A stretch of DNA of 64,000 nt from Pricia mediterranea (GTDB taxonomy: Bacteria > Bacteroidota > Bacteroidia > Flavobacteriales > Flavobacteriaceae). Shown here piece after piece: positions 9,801-18,112 of this stretch (positions within the stretch are counted from its first letter, which is position 1; each line of letters opens with the position of its first letter). The notes under the pieces are model-generated. The model made no database searches. It had not been told where the DNA came from and was given only the letters and a program-made list of their open reading frames with translations. The stretch covers positions 3,632,001 through 3,696,000 of the forward strand of contig NZ_JAVTTP010000001.1 in NCBI RefSeq assembly GCF_032248455.1, read 5' to 3'. The position numbers were made by a program, and so were the translations under genes.

Positions 9801-10246
9801 GACCCGTCTTGGTTCAGGTCTGGAAGCCAGTTGTTTTCAACGTTTTTTTCGGGCGCAAAGGTGGTGTGCAGAAATTCGCGCCTGTCCTCTACCGATCGCA
9901 GCGCGATGGAGGGCGTCATCCAATCTTGATGTCCCCGAATATCGAATTCGGAATTTTTTTGGCGATTGGTCCGGGTCAGATAGACCTTTCCCTGATTGTC
10001 GATGGACATGGCAATGGGATCGGGCGCCAAAGAGTCGGAAGCCCAAAGGGTCAGTTCAAGGCCTTCTGCCAGTTTCGGACTAATGCTTTGGCGTATTTCC
10101 TTTGCCCTACGTACCTCTGTAAGGGAGTCTTCTTGGATTACCAAAGGGGTTTCCTTTGGTTTTTTGGGAGTGGAATCACAAGCGGCCATCAATACAGAGA
10201 GCGCGACAAGGGTAATTAGGGGTAAAAATCTGGAGTTCGGTTTCAT
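6830..10246 (-). CDS. HEAT-repeat c-type cytochrome lipoprotein (membrane-bound dehydrogenase-like)
   Basis: 1138 residues. Lipobox VLMAAC with the modified cysteine near residue 23 predicts a lipoprotein. Order of parts: a sugar-dehydrogenase-like beta-propeller region (about 60-490, with many calcium-site-like DxNxD stretches such as LNQDGSHD and DSNNNGIAD), a long series of HEAT-type helical repeats (about 500-980), and a C-terminal monohaem domain with CTRCH at 1014-1018 and a candidate methionine ligand in the MPSAMPAMG stretch near 1108. This is the architecture of the putative membrane-bound dehydrogenase/haem-binding family known from planctomycetes and Bacteroidota. The substrate is unknown. 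It follows the DUF2007 gene by 24 bp and is probably co-transcribed with it. Confidence 0.85.
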   Translation of the reverse strand: MKPNSRFLPLITLVALSVLMAACDSTPKKPKETPLVIQEDSLTEVRRAKEIRQSISPKLAEGLELTLWASDSLAPDPIAMSIDNQGKVYLTRTNRQKNSEFDIRGHQDWMTPSIALRSVEDRREFLHTTFAPEKNVENNWLPDLNQDGSHDWKDLTVEKEEVWMLEDSNNNGIADRSTRILEDFNEEVTDVAGALLVRDDDVFVGVGPDMWRLTDSNDDLVLDEKTSISHGYAVHIGFGGHGMSGAVEGPDGKIYWGIGDIGANLTDQEGVEHFYPNQGVIVRSNPDGSDFEVFAHGLRNTHEFVFDAYGNIISSDNDGDHAGESERLVHIVEGSDAGWRANWQYGKYTDPKNNGYNVWMDEKLFKPRWEGQAAYIMPPIQNFHNGPTGMQYNPGTALGKKWLNKFFLVEFVGNPDRSPIWAFDLKPKGASFELGSDEKILTGVLPTGIEFGPDGALYVADWINGWNTKNYGRVWRLDVTEDENDLAQQREETQRLMTLDYTDQSTDELVQLLAYPDMRIRKKAQFALVDSGAGKEAFPKVIEENKDQFARIHSIWGTGQLASEDLENAAVLTGLLSDQDPEIIAQAVKVLGDVKYTDAGQDLIPLLKNDNARVRFFAAQALGRMNEASAVQPLLDMLADNNDEDLYLRHAAVLALSRIGKKEPIYALVDSPDRSLRIAAVLVLRKWQDERVAKFLQDEDEYIVTEAARAINDDWSIEEALPQLADVMTVERFSSEPLLRRSINAALRVGSDPALENLIAFAKRKSVSDTLRGEALAAIGTWAEPSVLDRVDGRYRGEIDRDASTVKEKIEKDIPIFLEDKNPEILIGISKSLANLGIDSHNDALFSMMQTNPSSDVRSAALKALGELQFSNIERAMALGMKDKDQQVRAVAVGLIPQMEISKDNLPGIVNPIFKNGSVREQQKLLSVLGELPLEKSGDVLEKLIVQANADQLNPAIVLDLTEAVKATESEDLIAQLDTPKDSGNPLAGYEETLQGGNARQGWQVFNNNPTAQCTRCHAVGATGGDVGPHLENIGNILTREQLLESLIEPSKRLAPGYGSVTLTLKDGQKVSGILEEETEEGLTLRTNAAEPLEIPAGRIEKRENMPSAMPAMGKLISKRDLRDLIEYLTRLKQEKSS

Positions 10247-10270
10247 GGTTAGGCTTAGGGTTTAGGTAAA

Positions 10271-10495
10271 TCATTCTTCCTTCAATATCCGCTCAACTAT
10301 GCTCTGGGCTTTTTCGACTTCGTCGTTATGGACATGTATCTCGCGGTCGCCGTCAATGTTGGCCGCGAATCCGGCTAGTCGTGCCGACTCCGATTCGTCT
10401 TTAACAACGGGCTCGATGCCCATCTTTTGAAGCTCGGAAACGATTCGCTGGGTAAGCATCGAGTTTCCGGTATAGATCTTTGTGTAATCGCTCAT
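10271..10495 (-). CDS. DUF2007 domain protein
   Basis: 74 residues, essentially a single DUF2007 domain (ferredoxin-like fold, in some annotations 'putative signal-transducing protein'). Visible: an opening strand TKIYTGNSMLTQRIVSEL, a GIEPVVKDES middle and a C-terminal helix EVEKAQSIVERIL. No catalytic motif or signal peptide, so cytoplasmic. It precedes the large cytochrome gene in the same direction with a 24-bp gap; a shared transcript is likely but a functional link is only contextual. Confidence 0.8.
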   Translation of the reverse strand: MSDYTKIYTGNSMLTQRIVSELQKMGIEPVVKDESESARLAGFAANIDGDREIHVHNDEVEKAQSIVERILKEE

Positions 10496-10843
10496 AGCAT
10501 AGAAATTAAAAAATAAGTACGAAGTTAGGAATAAGTTTCTAAATATTTTGGATAGAAACGTATAGTGGGAATGATCTTATAGGTTAATCGCACCTTATTT
10601 TTGTTCTACCGTTTTTTTTGTGAGAACAGTTGCTGTTGATCCGACCAAAAGACGAAAGGAAGAAGGAAAAAAGAAAATGAAGGACACATGGGTATTTTTA
10701 GTCCTACATTTACCTTTTCGGATGTTCCGAAAAATATATTCGTCTTTCTTCCTTGCTCTTTCCGTCCTTGTTCCATCGGAGATAGCGAAATTACCCACAA
10801 AATTCAGGGTAGAACCATTTTTAAATAGAGGGGCTCTCTTTTC
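10496..10843. repeat. intergenic region with inverted copies of a purine-rich tract
   Basis: No convincing gene. Bases 10651-10690 carry GACGAAAGGAAGAAGGAAAA and drifting copies. Bases 10741-10772 carry the same kind of sequence on the other strand (read on minus: GACGGAAAGAGCAAGGAAG). The minus-strand copy lies downstream of the M28 peptidase gene that ends at 10844. The vocabulary matches the tract at 13303-13367 (GGAGCAAGGAATAAGGA on minus). Confidence 0.5.
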
Positions 10844-13036
10844 TTAGAACATGGCGTTCATTTTCTGAAGGTGTCCATCAAAACCTTCCAAGGTCTCCGC
10901 CAACACTCCAATCTGTTCCTGGGCCTCTTTCCAGCTCTTTTGCTCGATGGCTTCCCTGACCCCGGGCAAGGTTTTTACGCCGTATCCGGTATAGAAACCG
11001 GGGGCGTAGATTTGGTGCTTGTACCAAGGTCTTCGTGGAAGTCCCTTTTCCGATGTCAACATCTGCTCGACCTGCATCAGCTGCCGGTTGAGCGCTTGCC
11101 GCTTTTCGGGGGGCAATTGGGAAGGATCCGCCGCATTAAATTTCTCGATACTGGTTTTTAGATCGGCCATTGCATTTTGTACAGGTGCAAAATCGAGATA
11201 AGGAACCGCTTTTTCCTTTTCGGGCTTTACCAGAGGCCTTTTAGGGTCCGCTGCCAGTTCAAAGGCGTTCTTATCGACCATTTGATTGTGTTTTTCGACA
11301 GCTTTGCGCATGGTGACGGTCTCATCGATTACTTCATCTAGGTAGCCCGAAACGGTGTTGTGCCATTCCCCAAATTCCAACGGAAGTACGTCGGCATTGG
11401 CCAGGCGCAAACTGATTCGTCCCGCGACGTTGGCCAAGGCCACACCATAGGCAAAATCAGGATCTTTGAACCGCTTGTAATTGGGATAGGTATCATAGAT
11501 GGTATGGTATTCCCCGCCTGCATTTTCCCCGCCAAAGCCAAGGTTCAACGAAGCGATACCCGCATGCTGGATAAAGGGGGAATAGTCGGAACCTGATCCC
11601 ACGGCATAGAGTTCGAAATCTTTACTGCCGCCATCGACAAGGTTACTGGCGATTTTTCGCTCTTTGACCGATACTTCACGTTGAGGGTCGGTTACCGCAC
11701 CGGCCACCTCGCTCACCATGGCCTGTAAGCTGTGCGAGCCTCCGGCACTAAGAAATCCTCGGCCGTTACCGTCGGTGTTGATGTAGGCGATGGCCTTTTC
11801 CTGCAGTACCCCGATGTGGTCCTCTACCCATTCGGTAGAACCTATGAGTCCGGGTTCCTCGGCATCCCAGGCGGCATAGACCAAGGTGCGCCTTGGCTTG
11901 TCCCCGTTTTTGGCAAGTTCGCCGATGGCCCTGGCTTCCTCCATTAGGGCGACCATTCCACTGACCGGATCGCTGGCCCCGTGTACCCAGGCATCGTGGT
12001 GGTTACCCCGCAGCACCCATTGATCGGGGAATTCCGTTCCCTTCATGGTAGCGATTACGTTATGGGCCGGCTTGAGCTGCCAGTCGAATTCGAGTTTAAG
12101 GTGGACTTTCGCGGGGCCGGGACCGATGTGATAGGTAATCGGAAGGCCGCCGCGCCATGATTCGGGCGCTACCTCGCCCTCTAGGGCTTCCAACAAGGGC
12201 TGGGCATCTTCGTAGGAGATGGGCAATACGGGGATCTTAGTAATGGTAGGCGCCTCTTCACGGTCCAATCGTTCCGCATCCTTGGTGGCGGGATAGCCAG
12301 GGGTCAATACGTCCCCGGGATAAAGTGGCATGTCCATTACCGAGCCGCGTTGTACTCCGGTCTTGTTTTTAAAGGGTCCCTTGGGATAGACATCCCCCTT
12401 GACATAGCCGTCATCCTTTGGGTCGGAATAGATGATACAGCCGATCGCTCCTTTTTCAGCGGCGAGTTTGGGCTTGATGCCCCGCCAGGAACCGTAGTAT
12501 TTGGCGATAACGATTTTTCCCTTGACATCGATTCCCAGTTTATCGAGTTCTTCGTAATCCTTGGGTACGCCGTAGTTGACGAAAACCAGTTCGGCCTCGA
12601 CATCCCCGTCCGTGGAAAAGGCGTTATAACTGGGTAATAGTGCGTCACCCTGGGCCGTATATTCGTCTCCTTCGACCGCCATAGGGGTCAGCTTGGCGGT
12701 GTAGGTCGTCGGGGCCGTCAGCTCCAGCACTCGAGTCTTAGGGTACGGGAACAGTACGTGGTAGGTCTCGATCTTGGCATCGTAGCCCCACGAATTAAAC
12801 TGATTTTTCATCCATTCCGCATTTTTCCGGCCGTATTCCGTGCCTACCCAATGGGGTTCCGCGGCCATACGCTTCATCCACGCATCGAGATTCTCGGCGG
12901 ATAATTTGGACTCGAACTCTTTCTCAAGGGCGATTTCCTTTTCGGCGTTTTCGGGGGTAAAACCGATTATCGATGTTTGGGCGTGCAGACCGACTATGGC
13001 CAAGGAAAACAAGGGGATCAAGAATTTTTGTAACAT
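10844..13036 (-). CDS. exported M28 peptidase with PA and transferrin-receptor-like dimerization domains
   Basis: 730 residues from the ATG at 13036, chosen because it gives a clean signal peptide (MLQKFLIPLFSLAIVGLHAQ); a start at 13075 would add a non-signal extension. A PA insert (about 110-300) precedes and splits the catalytic domain. The co-catalytic zinc set is visible: H and D in NHHDAWVHGASDP, EE in AAWDAEEPGLIGS, D in AYINTDGNG, H in EYHTIYDTYP. The C-terminal about 170 residues match the transferrin-receptor-like dimerization domain. Overall this is the glutamate carboxypeptidase II-like layout; substrate specificity is not predictable. It stands alone, with a candidate -7 box about 47 bp upstream. 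Confidence 0.92.
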   Translation of the reverse strand: MLQKFLIPLFSLAIVGLHAQTSIIGFTPENAEKEIALEKEFESKLSAENLDAWMKRMAAEPHWVGTEYGRKNAEWMKNQFNSWGYDAKIETYHVLFPYPKTRVLELTAPTTYTAKLTPMAVEGDEYTAQGDALLPSYNAFSTDGDVEAELVFVNYGVPKDYEELDKLGIDVKGKIVIAKYYGSWRGIKPKLAAEKGAIGCIIYSDPKDDGYVKGDVYPKGPFKNKTGVQRGSVMDMPLYPGDVLTPGYPATKDAERLDREEAPTITKIPVLPISYEDAQPLLEALEGEVAPESWRGGLPITYHIGPGPAKVHLKLEFDWQLKPAHNVIATMKGTEFPDQWVLRGNHHDAWVHGASDPVSGMVALMEEARAIGELAKNGDKPRRTLVYAAWDAEEPGLIGSTEWVEDHIGVLQEKAIAYINTDGNGRGFLSAGGSHSLQAMVSEVAGAVTDPQREVSVKERKIASNLVDGGSKDFELYAVGSGSDYSPFIQHAGIASLNLGFGGENAGGEYHTIYDTYPNYKRFKDPDFAYGVALANVAGRISLRLANADVLPLEFGEWHNTVSGYLDEVIDETVTMRKAVEKHNQMVDKNAFELAADPKRPLVKPEKEKAVPYLDFAPVQNAMADLKTSIEKFNAADPSQLPPEKRQALNRQLMQVEQMLTSEKGLPRRPWYKHQIYAPGFYTGYGVKTLPGVREAIEQKSWKEAQEQIGVLAETLEGFDGHLQKMNAMF

Positions 13037-13082
13037 GGAAAACGGATTTGAATTGATTTTGATGTTCAGTTGCAACGGCTTG

Positions 13083-13090
13083 CAAAACTA
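13083..13090 (-). promoter_or_regulatory. candidate -7 box for the M28 peptidase
   Basis: Read on minus, TAGTTTTG matches the Bacteroidota -7 consensus TAnnTTTG. It sits 47 bases before the ATG at 13036. A clear -33 TTG at the usual distance is not seen, so this is a half-supported site. Confidence 0.4.
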
Positions 13091-13291
13091 TCCTGGAACC
13101 TAGAACGTATTTGAGAACGTAGGCGAACGAACGCCCGCACCCGAAGAGTACGGGGTAGGGGTTTCGAAGACACTGCAATGCTAATGTGCGGTCAAGATAG
13201 CGATTTTTTTTGGGTTTACACCCATCGATCCGCCTTTCTAGAGTGTAATTTGTACGCTGTCTGTTCTCACAGCTTTTTCGTCCATCCCCTA

Positions 13292-13385
13292 AAGTGCAAG
13301 TGTCCCTGTTCCTTGCTCCTTTTATCCTTATTCCAAGCTTCTGTCGTCCTTATTCCTTGCTCCTTTTGTCTTTCATCCTGCACTT
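13292..13385. repeat. repeat segment bounded by 7-bp inverted ends, with a 21-nt internal direct repeat
   Basis: AAGTGCA at 13292-13298 and TGCACTT at 13379-13385 are exact inverted repeats. Inside, the 21 bases at 13303-13323 recur at 13347-13367 with two mismatches; the shared core is TTCCTTGCTCCTTTT. The segment lies 3' of the DUF58 gene (minus strand). The rest of 13091-13447 shows no gene; the ORF there has no protein-like composition. Confidence 0.6.
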
Positions 13386-13447
13386 AAATTGTGCTGTGCC
13401 GGCAAGTTTCATGGATGAGCACCATATTCGTGGTAGAACCATGCGTG

Positions 13448-14782
13448 CTATAGGAGTCCCCTTGCCTTGATCTCCAGATATTTGTTGATCGTATTAATGC
13501 TAAGGCTTTTCGGTTTGGTCAGGATGGTCTGGATACCGTATTGCCGCAACTCTTTTTGCATTTGACGCTTTTCAATGCGGAATTTTTCTGCAATGGTCTT
13601 GTGGTAAATGCCCTGCAGGTTTTCGGCGTCGGTGGCGATCAACTTCTCGAGTTCGGTGTTCTCGAAGAAGATGACCACCAACACGTGCTTTTTGGCCAGG
13701 GCGAGCAAAAAGGGAAGCTGTCTCTTGAGGGCGGATATATGTTCAAAATTGGTGTAGAGCAATAAGAGACTGCGATGGCTGATCTTCCGTTTGACCGTCG
13801 CGTAGAGCAGCCCGAAATCCGATTCGGTGAACTCCGTGTCGATGTTGTAGAGTTTCTCTAGAATCGTATTCAAGTGCGTGATTTTCTGGATGGCGGGCAC
13901 GAAGGGGCCCACGGATTTCGAAAAGGCCAGCATACCTGTCTTATCGTTCCGTTTAAGAGCGACATTGGAGAAGGCCAAGGTGGAATTGATGGCATAATCC
14001 AATAATTTCAGTCCCTCGAACGGCATTTTCATCACTCTGCCCGTATCGATAATGGAGTAGATGGGTTGGGAGCGCTCGTCCTGATACTGGTTGACCATTA
14101 ATTGGGCCTGTTTGGCGGTGGCCTTCCAGTTGATGGTACGAAAATCGTCGCCGGGCACGTATTCCTTGATCTGTTCGAATTCCTGGGTATGTCCGATACG
14201 GCGTATTTTCTTTAGTCCCACTTCCGTCAATCGGTTGCCGATGGCCAAAAAATCGTAACGCTGCATTTGGATGATGCTCGGATAGACCGGAACCGTTTCG
14301 TCCTTTTGGAAGACAAATTTCCGTTTCACGATCCTTAGGGGGGACGAGGCGAAAACGATAAGATTCCCGAATACGTATTCCCCTCGCTCTACGGGCCGTA
14401 CGTTGTAGCTAAACTCTCTCCTTTCGCCTTTGCTCAGGCTGGAGGTATGCTCAAAATCCCTTTTTTGGAACTGTGGTGGAAGTTCATCGATAATCGATAC
14501 GTAGGTTTTAAAGGGGTAGTCGGAACTATAGGTAATTGGGATGGGATTCAAATCGCTGTTGGACAGTTTTTTCGGAAGCCGGCGCCGGGCGGAAACACTG
14601 GAACCGGTAGCATACAAAAGATAGATGTCGAACAGGAACAAAGCGAGCAGCACCAAGATCAGCACCCAGGCAACAGGATAGAGGAGGGGCACCCAGTACG
14701 AGATGACGAAGCAGGCCGCCAAAACGGCGATGTACCTAAAAAACGTATTGTGTATGTAAAAGGATTTTAGGAACTGCATCAT
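13448..14782 (-). CDS. DUF58 domain membrane protein
   Basis: 444 residues. Two membrane segments near the N-terminus (about 13-58) precede a cytoplasmic or surface part carrying the DUF58 signature PGDDFRTINWKATAKQ followed by a von Willebrand A-like region (QPIYSIIDTGR). DUF58 proteins are conserved partners of MoxR AAA+ ATPases. The start overlaps the stop of the moxR gene by four bases (ATGA), a strong sign of translational coupling. It is the last gene of the minus-strand cluster running from 19949. The molecular function of the family is not established. Confidence 0.9.
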   Translation of the reverse strand: MMQFLKSFYIHNTFFRYIAVLAACFVISYWVPLLYPVAWVLILVLLALFLFDIYLLYATGSSVSARRRLPKKLSNSDLNPIPITYSSDYPFKTYVSIIDELPPQFQKRDFEHTSSLSKGERREFSYNVRPVERGEYVFGNLIVFASSPLRIVKRKFVFQKDETVPVYPSIIQMQRYDFLAIGNRLTEVGLKKIRRIGHTQEFEQIKEYVPGDDFRTINWKATAKQAQLMVNQYQDERSQPIYSIIDTGRVMKMPFEGLKLLDYAINSTLAFSNVALKRNDKTGMLAFSKSVGPFVPAIQKITHLNTILEKLYNIDTEFTESDFGLLYATVKRKISHRSLLLLYTNFEHISALKRQLPFLLALAKKHVLVVIFFENTELEKLIATDAENLQGIYHKTIAEKFRIEKRQMQKELRQYGIQTILTKPKSLSINTINKYLEIKARGLL

Positions 14783-15777
14783 CTGGGGATTTCCACCGAT
14801 TCGGAGATCATGTGCACGACACTGTCCGTCGTCATACCTTCCATTTCACGTTCGGGCGTTAGGATGATGCGATGGTTCAGCACGGGCACCAAGGCCCGTT
14901 TAACGTCATCGGGGGTTACGAAATCCCTACCCTGTATCGCGGCAAAGGCCTTTGCCGCGTTCAGGGTCGCGATCGAGGCCCGGGGCGAGCCCCCCAGATA
15001 CAAATGCGGATGGTTCCGGGTCTTGGTAATGATATCGGCGATGTACCGGACGATTTTTTTCTCGACGATGACATTGCGGATTTTACGCTTATAATCCGCC
15101 AGCTGGTCCGCTGTCAGCACCCCCTTGATCAGATCATGAGGCTTCTCCTCTTTGCGTTCGTGGTGGGTCTGTATGATCTGCACCTCCTCTTCTAGGGAGG
15201 GGTAATCGACCTTGATCTTAAAAAGAAAACGATCGAGCTGGGCCTCGGGAAGGGCATAGGTACCTTCCTGCTCGATGGGGTTTTGGGTGGCCAAGACCAT
15301 AAAGGGCGCGTCCATCGGGTAGGTGGCGCCGTCCATGGTGATCTGACGTTCTTCCATGGTCTCGAACAGGGCCGCCTGGGTCTTGGCGGGGGCGCGGTTG
15401 ATTTCATCTATCAGTACGATGTTCGAAAATATAGGTCCCTTTTTGAATTCGAATTCCGAGGACTTGGCACTGAAAATCGAAGTCCCCAAGATATCGCTGG
15501 GCATCAGGTCCGGCGTAAACTGGATCCGGCTGAAATCCGTTTTTAGGGTCTTGGCGAAGAGTTTGGCGGTAATGGTCTTTGCGATGCCGGGTACACCCTC
15601 GATCAATACATGACCGTCGACCAGTAGGGAGACGATCAATTGATCGATAAAATTCTCCTGGCCTACGATGACCTTGGCCAATTCGGATTTCACATTGGCT
15701 ACTGCGTTTTTCAGGTCCCCAAGAGGAATACGGTTGTCGAACTCGAGGTTTTGGTTTTGCGATTCGGTGTTTTCCAT
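14779..15777 (-). CDS. MoxR family AAA+ ATPase
   Basis: 332 residues. Walker A GVPGIAKT at 61-68, Walker B VLIDEINR at 121-128, sensor-1-type ATQNP, and the AAA lid. MoxR ATPases act as chaperone-like machines, typically with vWA or DUF58 partners, and the DUF58 gene follows directly with an ATGA overlap. The N-terminal 20 residues are polar and variable. It is probably expressed with the upstream DUF4350/DUF4129 genes, although a 236-bp repeat-bearing gap precedes it. Confidence 0.93.
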   Translation of the reverse strand: MENTESQNQNLEFDNRIPLGDLKNAVANVKSELAKVIVGQENFIDQLIVSLLVDGHVLIEGVPGIAKTITAKLFAKTLKTDFSRIQFTPDLMPSDILGTSIFSAKSSEFEFKKGPIFSNIVLIDEINRAPAKTQAALFETMEERQITMDGATYPMDAPFMVLATQNPIEQEGTYALPEAQLDRFLFKIKVDYPSLEEEVQIIQTHHERKEEKPHDLIKGVLTADQLADYKRKIRNVIVEKKIVRYIADIITKTRNHPHLYLGGSPRASIATLNAAKAFAAIQGRDFVTPDDVKRALVPVLNHRIILTPEREMEGMTTDSVVHMISESVEIPR

Positions 15778-15867
15778 CTATGGTTATATTTAGCGTTGTC
15801 AGGTTTATTTATTGGATTCCATTCTTGGAACTATTTATCTAACCGTCCAATTCGACATAAGACTGTA

Positions 15868-15985
15868 GGACGTAAGACATAAGACAATCCGTTTTCCCAT
15901 GAAGCACTAACATTTTTAAAATTTTCAGTCCTATGTCCTATGTCTTACCATCCTACGTCGGATTCTCACTGCTCAGTGCCGTTCG
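15868..15985. repeat. GACATAGGAC-type repeats in inverted orientation, 3' of the DUF4350 gene
   Basis: On the plus strand: GTAGGACGTAAGACATAAGAC near 15867, then about 60 bases later the same words in the opposite orientation (CCTATGTCCTATGTCTTACC near 15931). Within each arm short units such as GACATA(A/G)GAC repeat. The segment lies between the DUF4350 stop (16014, minus) and moxR. No gene in 15778-16013. Confidence 0.65.
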
Positions 15986-16013
15986 CCTTGGTGCTGTACC
16001 TTTTTAGGACTTC

Positions 16014-17228
16014 TCATGCGGTTTTGGCCCGTTTTTTGAATTTTTCAAGGGATGTATTCAGCTCCCTCAGTTCATTGTCCGATATCACTTCTTGGTCCTT
16101 GAGCTGTCGTAAAAATGCAAAAAGTCGTTCGATCTCATCGGGACTATGTCCGCTTCGGGACGCCAGGTTCCGGTAAAACTCTGCATCCCACTGGTTGGTG
16201 GACAAGTGGAAACGCGTCCGTATGTATTCCAGAAAATTAAGGATCTGTTGCTCCACGATGGGTTTGGCCTCCCCCTTTTCATAATACATATCGGCGATGG
16301 TACGGGTGAAGGCCAAGGTCTGGTTTTTAAGGGGTTGCACTACGGGAATCGCCCGTTGCTTTCTTTTTCCTTCAAAAATAACGTAGATTACCGCACCGAT
16401 CAACACCAGATAATAGGCCCATTTCAGTTCTTTGGTATTGAGAAAGAGGTACATCGGCGAGGTATGCACGGGTTTCCCCGATTTATAAAAGTTGTCGATG
16501 TAGATATTCCGTGATCCATCCAGATAAGATAAAAGTCCCGCCGTATACTCCCGATTGTCTTCCTTTAGAATAAAAAAATTGGTAAAAGTCTTGGGAAAGG
16601 TACTCAAAAGGATTTCGCCGCGTCCGAATGGCTGTTTGACGACATTAAAAAGACGGGCTTCCATATCGCTATTTTCCAAGATGGGCGCTACACTTCCGAT
16701 GACCACCGTTTTCGCGGTATCGATTGTTTTGAAGTAGGTGACATGATCGTCCCTTTGAAAGACGGCACCGTCTTGGAAATCCATTTTCGGATGGACCAAC
16801 CGATGTCGGAACCGGCGTTTTGCGTCAAGATCGGGATACAGGTTTCCGGTCTCCAGGCCGAGGGTATCCAGCAAGGCCCCTTCGAAACTATTGGAAGCCA
16901 TAAAAAGCGTATTTCCCTTGGATACCCAGTCCAGCATCGTTTTCAGTTCGGCTTCCCCGAATTCGACCTGCCCATTCACAAAAAAATAGGTGCCCTGCGG
17001 ATGAGTAGCTTCGGTCAGGAACGCAAACGGAGGTGCATCGACCTGCTGCAATTTCTCGAACAACTGTTGCATGATATCGTTGAGCACGTAGGTGCCATAG
17101 GGAATCTTGTGGGTCGAAACGTACGATGGATACCAATTGACCACCTTGGGCCGGTTGTATTCCAGCAACAACAACAGGCCTAAGGTCAGTGCGGCGATGA
17201 CGATATACACAGCTCCCTTTTTAACCAT
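16014..17228 (-). CDS. DUF4350 domain membrane protein
   Basis: 404 residues from the ATG at 17228, preferred because it starts just before a membrane helix (MVKKGAVYIVIAALTLGLLL) and overlaps the DUF4129 stop by only 8 bases; an upstream start at 17294 would overlap DUF4129 coding by 74 bases. Layout: N-terminal helix (about 5-22), a periplasmic GATase-like DUF4350 region (about 35-240, with the typical KIPYGTYVLNDIM opening), a second membrane segment near 270-285, and a charged cytoplasmic tail with coiled-coil character. The family is conserved next to DUF4129, DUF58 and MoxR; its role is unknown. Confidence 0.87.
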   Translation of the reverse strand: MVKKGAVYIVIAALTLGLLLLLEYNRPKVVNWYPSYVSTHKIPYGTYVLNDIMQQLFEKLQQVDAPPFAFLTEATHPQGTYFFVNGQVEFGEAELKTMLDWVSKGNTLFMASNSFEGALLDTLGLETGNLYPDLDAKRRFRHRLVHPKMDFQDGAVFQRDDHVTYFKTIDTAKTVVIGSVAPILENSDMEARLFNVVKQPFGRGEILLSTFPKTFTNFFILKEDNREYTAGLLSYLDGSRNIYIDNFYKSGKPVHTSPMYLFLNTKELKWAYYLVLIGAVIYVIFEGKRKQRAIPVVQPLKNQTLAFTRTIADMYYEKGEAKPIVEQQILNFLEYIRTRFHLSTNQWDAEFYRNLASRSGHSPDEIERLFAFLRQLKDQEVISDNELRELNTSLEKFKKRAKTA

Positions 17229-17961
17229 TGGCCTCCAGCTTATTTCGTAATGAGGAAAAGTCTTTTTCGGCCCGGTAGTACTGGGGTTCGTCAATTGGGA
17301 AATCGCCGTACCAGATATAATCGTACAGCCGGGTAATTTTTCTGAAGCGCTGTTGGAATTCCGTTTTTCGAATTTCCCGGATGTAGTCGTCGTTGGTCTT
17401 TTGCAGCTCCCATACGATGAGTTTTTTTTCGCCCATTACTTTTAATACCAACAAATAATAGTACCGGATGGCCAATCGATAGTTTTTATCGGCCACTGCC
17501 TTTTGGACGAGCTGGTGCAAGTCTTCATTTTTGATAAGGTGTTCATCTTCGGATACCGTGACCGATTTTTTTTCTTTTTGAGCCTGTATCAGGGCGCGTG
17601 CATTGACTTTGAGAAAAAACCGGATCAGCAGAAATATCAGGATGCCAATTAACAGGTAGGGGAGTAGCTCTAAAAGCCCCGCGAACACGCCCGTTGCCTT
17701 TTCAACCCCGAAAATCGCCTCCAATATACGGAGGATGCCGTTCCCTATCCAGCTGGTAAAGTCGTCCCACCAAGTGGGCCCGGTTTCCGTGACCTCGTAA
17801 TCGAAGGCGCCATCGCCCCGATATTTTTGCAGGGCTTCCTCGTCGATCTGCCTAATTTCTATGGGAGAGGTATCATAGATTACGATGGTGGAATCCTTCT
17901 GTGCATACGCGGCTAGGGCACAGAAAAAAGCAGACCAACAATGAAAAATCCGTTTCCGCAT
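17221..17961 (-). CDS. DUF4129 domain membrane protein
   Basis: 246 residues. Signal-like N-terminus (IFHCWSAFFCALAAYAQ), a periplasmic stretch, one strong membrane helix near 95-115 (LLPYLLIGILIFLLIRFFL), then the DUF4129 region with the characteristic YRLAIRYYYLLVLKVMGEK and a C-terminal WYGDFPIDEPQY. In other genomes DUF4129 is fused to transglutaminase-like domains or sits next to DUF4350/DUF58/MoxR, as here. The stop overlaps the downstream DUF4350 start (ATGGTTAA), implying coupled translation. Confidence 0.85.
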   Translation of the reverse strand: MRKRIFHCWSAFFCALAAYAQKDSTIVIYDTSPIEIRQIDEEALQKYRGDGAFDYEVTETGPTWWDDFTSWIGNGILRILEAIFGVEKATGVFAGLLELLPYLLIGILIFLLIRFFLKVNARALIQAQKEKKSVTVSEDEHLIKNEDLHQLVQKAVADKNYRLAIRYYYLLVLKVMGEKKLIVWELQKTNDDYIREIRKTEFQQRFRKITRLYDYIWYGDFPIDEPQYYRAEKDFSSLRNKLEANG

Positions 17962-18041
17962 ATCTTTAATCTCTTAGGATTGACTTCCCTGGTGCTTGCA
18001 TCGATTGTTTATCCAGCACCCATTGCTTTTTAGGAATCTTG

Positions 18042-18083
18042 CCCGTCCTGCAGGCGGGTTTGGTGCTTGGGATTTGGAATTTT
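18042..18083 (-). repeat. CCCG palindrome plus CCAAATCCC-type tail 3' of the membrane-protein gene
   Basis: CCCGTCCTGCAGGCGGG at 18042-18058 is a near-perfect palindrome around CTGCAG. Next to it (18069-18083, read on minus) lies AAAATTCCAAATCCC, the same word that follows the stops at 20703 and 38874. It lies just downstream of the minus-strand gene ending at 18113. The hairpin has no T-run, so I do not call it a terminator. Confidence 0.5.
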
Positions 18084-18112
18084 CATGCCTCGCATGCTTG
18101 CTTAGAGATAGT

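Noticed and set aside
10620-10847. 75-codon ORF between DUF2007 and the M28 gene
   Set aside because: It is translated repeat sequence and has no protein-like pattern.
13178-13387. 69-codon ORF in the intergenic region before the M28 gene
   Set aside because: Cys/Ser/Leu-rich translation of a repeat tract; no start signal or homology.
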